From positions 1-14,056 of the forward strand of contig JADGJG010000695.1 in assembly GCA_027596195.1 (NCBI GenBank): a stretch of DNA of 14,056 nucleotides, read 5' to 3'. The notes below the pieces were generated by a model. That model was not told the DNA's origin, did not search any database, and worked only from the letters and a program-made list of their open reading frames with translations. Source of the stretch: Podochytrium sp. JEL0797 (Eukaryota; Chytridiomycota; Chytridiomycetes; Chytridiales; Chytriomycetaceae). Shown piece by piece: positions 1 through 8,238 of this stretch; within the stretch, counting starts at the first letter, position 1, and each line of letters starts with the position of its first letter. The translations under genes were made by a program, and so were the position numbers.

Positions 1-180
1 TCGGCAGATTCGTCAAAGTCTCGAGATAACGGCAACAAGGTTGGAAATGAATAAAAACTCAGAGGAACCGCTCATCGCCGAGGCACGAGGCCCGAATTTC
101 AAATCAAGGTTCAAAACTAAAAAGTGGGAAGTTGCTTCTTGCGGGAGAATCACAGTAAGCAAAACGCAAAAAAATTTCGA
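1..180. other. Left-edge region, probably 5' flank of the VIT/vWA gene
   Basis: No family is recognisable on either strand. A short open frame from the ATG at 47 shows no recognisable protein and overlaps the first exon in another frame. The stretch is A-rich before the proposed ATG at 181 and is most simply promoter or 5' UTR. Confidence 0.4.
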
Positions 181-3100
181 ATGTGGGTCACCAACGCCGC
201 CACCACAACTCACAACGAGAGTCCAGTCATGCTCCTTGATGCCACCACTGGCCAACTGGGAACGTTTCCTTCCCTGCCTAAGTTGAACAACAGTCAAGCG
301 CAAAGTGCGCAGCTCAGTCCAGGAGATGATCCAACGCCCCCAAACGGTACCGTTTCCAACATCCAATCTTGCCATCATCTAAATCCAGCCTTTCTTTCAA
401 TCGTCAGGAGTCTCGCAAGACAACCTGAATGGAATCGCTGTGCTCGCCACGGCGTCTGCGGGCTTTTCCGTCTCGCCGCCCCGCGCAATCTTCGCTCCTT
501 CCGCCGTCAGTTACGACATTCACGTCTCCACTACCACCCTCGTGGTTGCCGTGTCGCTCGAATTTGAAAATCCGTGCTTCTCTGTGGCCAAGGAGGCGAT
601 GGTGGTGAAGGCCAAAGTGGCCCAGTCGATTGCTGCGCCCGACGCTTTGCCTCTGCAACTGATGTGCACAACGTTTCACGATTGGAATGAAACCACATCC
701 GAATGGATTGATATTTCAACCAAGGTTGTGTATGCGGCTCAAGCGGAGGCCGTTGTCGCCGCCGTGATTGCCACGTCATCGAACCAAACTGCAGGAATGG
801 CTGCAGTCAAGCCGGAATCGTTTGACGTCACGTTGGGCCCCGTCGGCCTGAAGGGACGCATTGTGCTCACGTTTTCGTGTGGCGTGCCGTATTCGTACGA
901 CGCGATGGGGGTGTTGGCGGATGGTTCCGACATTGGCAAGGAGAGTGTCGTTCCGGTCGCGTTGTTTTTGCCATGGGCTCCTTTGGACGACCACAATGGA
1001 GCCTGCGCGGTTTCGTTTAAAGTGTCTGCTGGGAATGGGAGTGTGTTGTCTCCAGCCCTCTGCTCGGCCGCGTATCGCCACTTGCACAGCCAATCGGTCC
1101 TGGCCAAGTCCACCATGATCGCTGTGGGGTCCATGAAGACAGACAAGAAAGGAGGGGTCTCGGCCGAATACGCTTGGGAATGTCTCCCCCCGTCTCCTGC
1201 GTTCATCGTCTGTTGGTTCGTGTTTCCCATCGACAACGATTTTGGGTTCGAGTTGCTTGAAGCAAACAGCTCTCCTCAAGTTCCCGAAGAGACTGCCATG
1301 AGAATCACGGTTCTGGAGCCCCAGGGGCAAGACAAGTCTCTGATGGTGACCTCTCTCCCTGGAGCAGGGTTCATTCCAGCCCAGTTGACGCGTATTCGTA
1401 TCTCGGTCCCCAAACTTTCCTTCGCGCGCAAGAATCCGCTCTTGATTCTCAATATCGGACTGTCGGACGCGTCAGGGAGCACAGGGTCCATGTTGAACAA
1501 TGGGAAGACTGTGCGCGCGCAATTAAATCAAATCGCGGAACGTCGCTTTCTAAAACGCCTGGCTTCAATTCCGGCTTTGTTGCAAGCTGGAGTGATTCAA
1601 GCTCAAGATGTTTGGACGGAGGTGGTGATTGTGTTTGATGGAAAGGCAAGAGACCAACGCGTGTTGTCGTTTTGTGTTGGGAACTTCAAGCAAGAGAGTC
1701 TGGTGCAGGATGGTATGGGCAATGTTTCATTGGCAAATGATACTGGGTTTGTCAGTGGCTCGAGATCTTTGGTGTTGGCCCAGGAGGTTGTGTCATTTGT
1801 TGCGTGGCTTCAGCGTGTTTCCCCTGGTGGGTGGACAGACTTTGTCCAACCGGCAAACAAGGCTCAAGGCATGATTTCATCGCTCTTCAATGACGCCAAG
1901 AAGCTGGTCACGAATGGCTCCGGTCCTTTGTCAATCAAGTCATTCATCGATTTTGACACGGACGGTGGGCACAATGGATCCGCCACAGATGCCTGCACTG
2001 CTCTCTCGAGTTTGATCAAGGCAGCTGACGTCAAAAATGGCATCGTGACGGGGTTTGGAGCGTGGGTGAATCAAGACTGTGCATCCAAAATGGCACACCT
2101 GCTTGGTCCAAATCCAGCCCTCTTGGCTCTCACTGTTCCTGAGTTCGGACAAGAAGGCATGGACCACATTTTCAGGACAGGTTTCGTTGCATGGGTGGAT
2201 GCTTTGAGGCATGAGGAGCTGGAGTTGGGTATTTCGGCTGGTGCTTTGACGGCCGGGACTGATGCTCTTCAAGTCTTGGCTGTGTCTCGTGAGAAGGGAG
2301 CAATGATGCATCAACTCAAGTTTGGGGCACCAGACGTGACAGACCCAGAGTTTACAGCCGCTGTGGTTGCGGGAGTTGCGAGCGGGGACTCCCTGTTGGT
2401 TCATGCCATCTCAAGACTCGACTCTCCGACTCTGGCACAACAGCTCCAAGTCAAGGTCAACAAAACATTGTTTGTCGGGAAGAAAGTGGTTGGTGTTGAG
2501 CCGGAAACCCTTGGGTCTCACAGCCTTGCATTTGGATGGCTCAGAGTTGCAGCCAAGCAAGTTGAAGGCACCGTGTGGGACCCGGCTGTGGCAGTTGCAA
2601 ATTTGCTCTCACGTGTTGAAGACAATGTTTCTTTTGGCTACAACATGCCATCACTGAGTGGAACAACCGCGTATCTGGGACGTGCAAAGAACAGTGGTGA
2701 TCGTGCAAATATTGACAAGGAGCACATGCCGGCAGAGCCTTGTGATGGGCTGAGTTGGGAAGCATCTCTCTTTGGAGGCCGTTTGAATATGCCTCCTTTG
2801 TTTGGTGGGGGTGGTGGCCTTTTTGGAGCAGTTCCTCTTTCATCCAGTGGACATGCACGCACACAAGCATTTGGAGCCCAACCTGCTGGTGGAACGTTAT
2901 TTGGTGCTCCTGCCAGCACCGCATCGGCATTTGGAGCACTTCCGGCTGTTGCATCCTCGTTTGGTGCTCCGGCTGCCACCACACAAGGATTTGGAGGTCA
3001 GCATGCTGGTGGTGGACCATTCTCCTTTGGTTCTTCCGCTCCCATGGGGAATTTTGTTCAGCAGCAGCAGCAGCAGCAGCAACAGCAACAGCAGCAACAG

Positions 3101-3895
3101 GTGATGCTTGTTTGCATTCAGAACAGCTTTTTCACTTATCTCAACACACCACAACAGATGCACTTCATGCAACCCCAACAACTCCAAATGACACGTCCTG
3201 CTTTTGGTTCCAACCCAGCTTCAAGTCCGAGCAAACCACGTCCGTCTTTTGCAAGTCCCAACAAAAAACACTGGTCTCAGATCCTTGAGAAATCTTCCCA
3301 CCTTCAGTTCCCCTCTGTCTCTTCCAAGCAACCCAAGATCCCAGCGGAAACTCTCGCCACTCTCCGCTTCTTTGTTGGCAAGACGATTGGAGCACCACCC
3401 GTCAATTATTTCTGCGACACGTGCAATAGTGCCATCCATGGAAACGCGCCAAGATTCCATTGCTTCGACTGTGACGATTTCGACGAGTGTCAACGCTGCT
3501 GTGGATCCCATGTCAAGAGTTTCAAACTGCATCGTGTGCAAAATGTGGGAGGACAGGGCACTGGTGGTGGTGTGTTCCAAACTTCCGACCCGTTGATGGA
3601 TCAGCTGTTGGGACAAACACTGCCCGCGGAAGCCGGAACTCCTCTGATCAATCAAACAGAGGTGGTCGCCAGTCAGAAAGTGAGACATTTGGTGTTGTGT
3701 CTGGTGAATTGGTGGGTGTTGGTGCGTGCTTGGTTGCCTCAGGTTGGGACTTTGCCCGACGCGTTGGATTCTGGGTTTGTCGCGGAGATGGAGAAGGCGT
3801 TGATGGTTCCAAATGGCGGGAAGAATTTGGATGTCGTTGCGATTAGGATTGTTGACACAATGGAGAGGGAGGCTGGCCTGGGTGGTGTGAATTGA
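181..3895 (+). CDS. VIT/vWA-type protein with FG repeats, poly-Gln tract and ZZ zinc finger
   Basis: Proposed exons are 181-346, 408-3100 and 3158-3895, giving about 1198 residues. The main reading frame is open from 383 but has no ATG until 599. A 61-nt intron (347 GTACCG to 407 CAG, with CTAAAT upstream) joins it in phase to an upstream ATG at 181. The 57-nt intron at 3101-3157 removes a hydrophobic stretch between Gln-rich segments. Residues about 75-255 resemble a VIT domain (an FDVTLG-like core). Residues about 395-630 resemble a von Willebrand A domain with a DxSxS metal site (DASGS, 409-413). Residues about 843-936 hold roughly nine FG dipeptides, followed by 14 Gln (940-953). A ZZ finger has C1039, C1042, C1055, C1058, C1064, C1067, H1071 and H1078. 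ZZ domains usually bind protein tails, and VIT-vWA proteins often act in large assemblies. The actual role here is unknown. A further in-frame intron at 3680-3742 is possible but undecided. The start codon is the weakest part of the model; 227 or 599 are alternatives. Confidence 0.78.
3059..3100 (+). repeat. CAG/CAA trinucleotide repeat encoding 14 glutamines
   Basis: Fourteen consecutive CAG or CAA codons follow Phe-Val in the vWA/ZZ gene. The run is mostly pure CAG in its first half and is interrupted by CAA in its second half. It ends exactly at the proposed GT donor of the 57-nt intron. The last unit (CAACAG) is repeated at the acceptor end of that intron (3152-3157). Such tracts commonly vary in length between strains. 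Confidence 0.95.
3101..3157 (+). other. Probable in-frame 57-nt intron in the FG/ZZ gene
   Basis: It begins GTGATG and ends CACAACAG, is a multiple of three, and contains no stop in the gene's frame, so it can be read through. If translated it would put a hydrophobic peptide containing NSFFTYLN between the poly-Gln tract and the following Gln/Met-rich segment. Splicing gives a continuous Gln-rich region. This is inference from sequence; cDNA would settle it. Confidence 0.65.
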
Positions 3896-3937
3896 TTTAT
3901 TTTAAGTTCTGGTTTTCGTTCCGGTTGTATTTATAAA

Positions 3938-6516
3938 ATGTCCGAACAACGAAATTTTTTTGCCATGGATTATTTGGTGTCCTCCCAAGGCGACAGCGAA
4001 TCCGCCTCGCTGGCCACACAGACGCTCCGGCTTCGCACATCACGAACCAACGACGGCGACAAAGACTCTATCCGACCGGCCCCTCTCCCGGCGTCCCCCA
4101 TTGAAGGCGAATTCAGCGGATGGGGAAGTGTGACGGTCCTGCAGCTCTCGCCCGTCGAGACGCCGCCACCACCCCCTCCGCGCCACAAGATTGGCCAGGC
4201 GATGGCCACGGCGATTGCAGCCAACGACCTTGTGGGATCGGTGCTCTATACGGTTGGCGTGACGACTGCCGTGGCAGGGAAGCTTGCGCCGCTTTCCTTG
4301 CTCCTTGTTTCGGCCTCGCTGTTTTTCCCGTTCAAGCAAATCATTCGCGAAGTTGGTCAGCGCATTCCCTTGAACGGCGGAGTATACTCGTGCATGCTCC
4401 TGTCTAGCAACAAGGCCATGGCCGCGGTTGGCGCGACTTGCAGCATTCTCGATTACGTTTGCACAGCTGTTGTATCAGCCGCGACAGCAGCAGCATACTT
4501 CTATTATGAATTCGGCACCATCAACGTGTATTGGGCTGCTATTATCATTATGGCGTTATTTGGCCTTTTGACCATGGTTGGAGTCAAAGAATCCTCGACT
4601 GTCAGCCTCGGCATTCTCATTTCGCACATGCTGACGATGCTGCTCGTCGTGATTGCTGCTATCGCTCAGTTCTCGAAACAGGGTAACCAGGTCATCGCAC
4701 GCGACAATTTCATGACGTCGTCCGTGTCTCCAAACGGATGGGGTGTCGATTTGTTTCTTGGCTATTGCGTGGGAATGCTGGGAGTTACGGGGTTCGAGAC
4801 TTCAAGCAACTATATCGAAGAGCAGGCGGAGGGCGTGTTTCCAAAGACGCTGCGAAACATGTGTTATTGTGAGTATTTTTTCGCGTGTCTCACGTCGCGT
4901 TTTCTTGACCGATTCTACACAGTGGTCCTCGCATTGAACCCTGTCGTCTCGTTGCTTGCTCTTTGCGTTCTTCCCATCGACTCCATTGTCGCCAACAGTT
5001 CGACCGTCATTTCGGTTATGGCCGGCGCGACTTTCGGAAAGTGGTTGCGCATTCTCGTCGCCGTGGATGCCGTGATTGTTTTGTGTGGAGGCGTATTGAC
5101 TGCATTTGTGGGAGTCGGTGGATTGATGGAACACATGGCGAATGACAACTTGCTCCCGGCGGCGATGCTGTACCGGCCGCGGCTGTCGAAGTCCAAGATT
5201 CAGAAACAAACACCCGTTCCCCATTCCTCTCTTGGAATCGCTTCTGCAAAACCTTCACGCCTCTCAACGTCGCCTTCCACCGATTCACTTTCAACGACTT
5301 CAGAAGACCTCAATGATACCCCTGCTTCTCCCAGAGCTGCAACACCTCCTGTTCCAGACGCATCGCATTCGTCACCTTCTGTGGCAGAAGATTCCCCTGC
5401 ATCGCATTCCTCCATGACCCCGCCTCTTATCCCCATAACCTTCTTCACACTCTGTCTTCTACTTTACGTTGTTTTCTCTGGGGACGTATCTGTGCTATCC
5501 CTTGTCTTCAGCATGTCTTTTTTGAGCGTTCTTGCCATGTTTACCGCCTGCTGTCTCACCCTCCGCATCCGCAGCGACCGAGAATCCAGTGTAGGTCGCC
5601 GCGCAACCGGCTCCCCACCGGACGAATGGGGCACAGGGATTGGCGGATTCGGGATCCTCCTCGCGGGTGCGATCGTGGTGTTTGCGGTGGCCGGGAACGC
5701 GGTCCATTCTCCCAACATGCTTGGCACGTTTTTGGCGTTTTTCTTTGGCGTGTTGTGTGTTGTGTGGGGGTTTTTGAACCGTGTTGGGGTTGCGAGGGTG
5801 ATTGTGTTGTTGTTGTTTGGGGGGCAGGGGAGGAGTGATGAGACTGAGGGGGAGGGCGAGGAAGAGAGGAGGGATGAAAAGAGTTTGAAGGAGCGATTGT
5901 TTCGATGGGTGAAGGAAAGTCGTGAGCGACCAGTGTGAGTCTGCTTTCCTTTTTTTCATGTGTACGTTAACTAATTTTTAACTCTTGCAGCGCGTATTTT
6001 ACAAACGGCGAGAGTTTGCACCATCTCAACCACGTGATTCATTACGTATTGAACAACGAACCCACGTCAAGATTGATTATTGTGCATTGTTTTGAACATC
6101 ATGCGTTAATTCCAACGAGTTTGGAAGAGAATTGCAGGGTACGTTATTTCCTGCAAATTCCTTTTTTTCTAACTCACTTTCCATCAGGTTCTCGATCACG
6201 TGTATCCCGATTTGAGACTTGACTTGGTCCTTGTTCAGTGTCGGTTCGATGAGTCGGTGATTCCGATGATTGCACAGCGACTCGGGGTTCAAAAGGTAAT
6301 AACGATTCGTGCGTTTGCCGAGATTTTTTCCCGGTTTCGTTGACACCTGTATCGTGCGTTGTAGAACTTGTGCCTCGTCTCGAGACCTTGGAAAAACACA
6401 AAGTACGTCCAGACTTCTTTTGTCTCTTCTCTCGCACAAACTGACTTTTTCCCCCGTTTGTTTCCAGGCACGTTGGTGATATCAAAGGTGCGCGCGTGAT
6501 TCTGCTGAGAAGATGA
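3938..6516 (+). CDS. APC-superfamily amino-acid transporter with C-terminal cytosolic domain
   Basis: Exons are 3938-4868, 4923-5934, 5991-6138, 6188-6295, 6365-6402 and 6468-6516, totalling 2286 nt and 761 residues, with every junction in phase. The product should move amino acids or related amines across a membrane. Residues 1-90 are a cytosolic tail rich in Ser and Pro with a run of six Pro (76-81). Next come about 12 hydrophobic segments with APC hallmarks: ANDLVGSVLY near residue 95, PLNGGVY near 144, and GFETSSNYIEE near 285. A Ser/Pro-rich loop (about 400-475) interrupts the membrane part. From about 648 the last four exons encode a soluble alpha/beta-looking domain (IIVHCFE, then LDLVLVQC, ending GARVILL). 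I recognise it as the C-terminal domain found on chytrid-type permeases, resembling a universal-stress or nucleotide-binding fold. Reading through the 5935 donor would stop at 5938 and lose this domain. A second start at 3964 is possible. Only 42 bp separate this gene from the upstream stop. The substrate is not predictable. Confidence 0.92.
4869..4922 (+). other. In-frame 54-nt intron in the amino-acid transporter
   Basis: It starts GTGAGT and ends CTACACAG. It is 54 nt, a multiple of three without a stop, so it hides inside one long open frame. If retained it inserts a Cys/Phe/Arg-rich peptide into a predicted membrane helix. Removing it gives NMCYLVLALNP, which fits the APC helix pattern. 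Confidence 0.88.
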
Positions 6517-6575
6517 GGCGATGGAATAGTACTGGCGATGTGAATTTGTGCATGAAAAATGAAGGAATGGAATAT

Positions 6576-6581
6576 TTTATT
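6576..6581 (-). terminator. AATAAA polyadenylation signal of the VMA6 relic
   Basis: On the minus strand AATAAA lies 27 nt beyond the relic's stop codon, the usual spacing for a poly(A) signal. On the plus strand this is the 3' flank of the amino-acid transporter gene (stop 6514-6516), so the two 3' ends converge within 91 bp. Confidence 0.45.
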
Positions 6582-6607
6582 GTCGTTTTTGTTTTTTGGA
6601 AAAGTAT

Positions 6608-7100
6608 TTAAAAAATTGGAATATACGAGTTGATGTGATCCTTTGGCTGCTGCGCAATGCATTCTACAATTCCAACAATGCTTCTAATCTAAAAAAAATC
6701 AAGCGATAAAAAGTAAGTTTTTGAAAACAAATAAAAAAAACGAACCTCCTGTTCCTTCAACTTGATGAACGCGTAAAACACGCCGTATTTGAACTGCTGC
6801 AAGAACGCCCCCTTGTTGAGCTCTCACCTCGAACCGGTCCCTCCAGTGACTTTTCGCCCGCAATGGCTTCGAAAAAGTCTCTGCATTTTTATCAAGCTCA
6901 CATTTTTATCGAAGAAAAGTGGGCCACAAAAAAAAAGAAATAAAGGAATGATGCCACCGTTTGATTACATCATCCGCCCTCGCCAAACGCATCAAGAAAC
7001 AACTTCAAACGCATCGTATTTCGAGAGTTCCGTGTTGAACGAGTTGAATGGTGATGTTGATGACTCTGCGGTCCGCTTCGAACTGTACAAGGAACACGAT
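6608..7100 (-). pseudogene. VMA6: Relic of V-ATPase V0 subunit d (VMA6), C-terminal half
   Basis: Intact subunit d is about 350 residues and couples the V1 stalk to the V0 proton ring. Here only C-terminal pieces remain, in shifting frames on the minus strand. FEADRRVINITI (about 7083-7047) is followed, after a one-base shift, by NSFNTELSKYD. LARADD lies near 6990-6973, FFEAIAGEKSLE near 6876-6841, and [16 protein letters not shown] then KLKEQE (ending 6746). A 57-nt intron (6689-6745, GTTCGT to TTTTTTTAG) leads to the last exon (6608-6688), which reads IRSIVGIVECIAQQ and ends YIPIF plus stop. I count at least two single-base frameshifts (near 7047 and 6818, with a likely third near 6840) and missing codons between ELSK and LARADD and before the LNKG segment. 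No N-terminal half is visible; the intact CCC1 gene starts where it should be. An AATAAA survives at 6576-6581. Sequencing error alone would not explain the deletions. Confidence 0.85.
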
Positions 7101-7155
7101 CTTTGGGTTTGGACAAAAATACGCGCCCGAAAATTCCACATAATAATAAGTGTTT

Positions 7156-7956
7156 TTAAGGTTGCGGCATGGCCTTTGCAATTCCATAAGCTGCGCCACC
7201 CGCACACGCGCCAACAAACATCATTTCAATGGCAGACCGAATCGGAGTATTCACCCCAATGAGAATCGCCTTCACATATCCAAACGCGAGCAACACAAAC
7301 AACGTACACCCCACCGAAATATACAAAGCCGTCGTAGCCTCTGCGACCACCATATACGGCACAAGCGGCACCAACCCCGCACAAAAATAACTCCCTCCAA
7401 TCGTCAACGCGCTAATCCATGTACGACTCCACTCGGGTTTCTCCAAATTCAACTCATACTTCATCATGAATTCAACCCATTCGGTCGGATTCGCCTTCAA
7501 CTTCTCCAAAAGCGGTTGAATCGCGTCCCGGTCCAACCCATACGGTTGAAACAGTTCGAGAATCTCAGCTTCCTCCTTCTCGGGGACTTCCCGCACTTCT
7601 CTCTCTTCACGCGCGTATTCGCTGTGGTAGTGTTCAATTTCGGAGCGGCCCGCGAGGTACCCGCCGAGTCCCATTGAGATTGCACCGGCTACGATTTCGG
7701 CCATTCCCGCAAGGACGACGAATCGCGAGTTTCCGAGGGACGCGAGGCCGGCTGTGAGTGCGAAGGGGACTGTGAGGCCGTCTGAGAGGCCTACGACAAC
7801 GTCGCGGATGATTTCGGCGCCGCCAAAGTGGGGTTCGGCGTGGCTGTCGGCGATGCTGGGGGGACGTTTTGATTCGGTTTCGGTGATGGTGAGGGCGCTT
7901 TCTGCGGCGATGAAGGAGGGTCCGGTGGCGTTGATTTCGGGGAGGGAGGTGGGCAT
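7156..7956 (-). CDS. CCC1: CCC1/VIT1-family vacuolar iron/manganese transporter
   Basis: The protein has 266 residues and no introns. CCC1/VIT1 proteins move Fe2+ or Mn2+ into the vacuole in exchange for protons, for storage and detoxification. Five membrane helices are visible: about 50-73 (RDVVVGLSDGLTVPFALTAG, including the key Asp59), 78-100 (AEIVAGAISMGLGGYLAG), 182-203, 207-228 and 240-262. Between helices 2 and 3 (about 104-175) lies the cytosolic metal-binding region, rich in Glu (SEIEHYHSEYAREERE, then EKEEAEILELF) with paired Met at 164-165. The length is normal for the family. The ATG at 7954-7956 is chosen; the frame stays open a little further upstream but only to non-ATG codons. 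The 40-residue N-terminal tail is Ser/Thr-rich and variable. A near-identical second copy begins at the right edge of the window. The broken VMA6 gene lies directly downstream. Confidence 0.95.
   Translation of the reverse strand: MPTSLPEINATGPSFIAAESALTITETESKRPPSIADSHAEPHFGGAEIIRDVVVGLSDGLTVPFALTAGLASLGNSRFVVLAGMAEIVAGAISMGLGGYLAGRSEIEHYHSEYAREEREVREVPEKEEAEILELFQPYGLDRDAIQPLLEKLKANPTEWVEFMMKYELNLEKPEWSRTWISALTIGGSYFCAGLVPLVPYMVVAEATTALYISVGCTLFVLLAFGYVKAILIGVNTPIRSAIEMMFVGACAGGAAYGIAKAMPQP
7159..7294 (-). repeat. Duplicated segment, copy A (3' end of CCC1-like gene)
   Basis: This matches 13921-14056 at 131 of 136 bases by eye. Four differences are synonymous and one changes Ala to Val (LLAFGY versus LLVFGY). 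Similarity stops at the stop codon: copy A ends TAA followed by an A/T-rich flank, copy B ends TAG followed by a G run. The repeat certainly extends further into the gene in copy A, but copy B runs off the window. Confidence 0.95.
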
Positions 7957-8238
7957 GTTGGTTAAAAAAAGGTTTGTCAATCAATAATCGTACGCGATAA
8001 TATGGATGGGAGGGAGATTTTGGAAAATTTCTGGCGGAGCATGTGGCTCAAACGGATATACTTGGTTTACGCGTTCCCTTTTTTATTTCACCTCCTTTGA
8101 AAGACAATTGGAGCGGAGGGGTCTGGGGATCTTTGAAACTGCAGGGCGGTTCAAAAAAAAATGAGAAGTTTTGTAGGGGATTCGCCGCCATCCTTTTCTT
8201 CTTTCTTTCATGCTTTCTTTCTTTCAAAATCACTCTAC
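7957..8238. other. Intergenic region: CCC1 promoter and kinase 3' flank
   Basis: This 282-bp gap separates two minus-strand genes. It should contain the promoter of the iron transporter and the 3' UTR of the kinase. It holds A- and T-runs, a pyrimidine repeat near the kinase end and one ACGCGT near 8071. I see no convincing gene, RNA or repeat element in it. Confidence 0.5.
8194..8227. repeat. Imperfect CTTT/TTC microsatellite
   Basis: A pyrimidine-rich stretch built of TTC and CTTT units, interrupted by CATG, lies just beyond the kinase stop codon. On the transcribed strand it is a GAAA-rich segment in the likely 3' UTR. Confidence 0.6.

Noticed and set aside
2755..3288. Long Trp/Cys-rich open frame on the plus strand
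   Set aside because: It is a shadow of the FG/poly-Gln region of the real gene in another frame; its odd composition follows from the repeats.
6077..6662. Minus-strand open frames of 120 and 162 codons
   Set aside because: They lie antisense to the spliced 3' exons of the amino-acid transporter and their introns and show no domain.
7100..7160. Transposon or target-site duplication at the CCC1/VMA6-relic junction
   Set aside because: No terminal inverted repeats, poly(A) tail or flanking direct repeat could be seen around copy A, so no mobile-element mechanism is supported.
6992..7262. Short open frames on both strands between the transporter genes, as possible small genes
   Set aside because: The minus-strand frames are pieces of the VMA6 relic in different frames; the plus-strand frame is antisense to it and shows no known motif.
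7957..7980. N-terminal extension of the CCC1 protein to a TTG codon
   Set aside because: A eukaryotic start at TTG is unlikely, and the ATG at 7954-7956 gives a normal family length.
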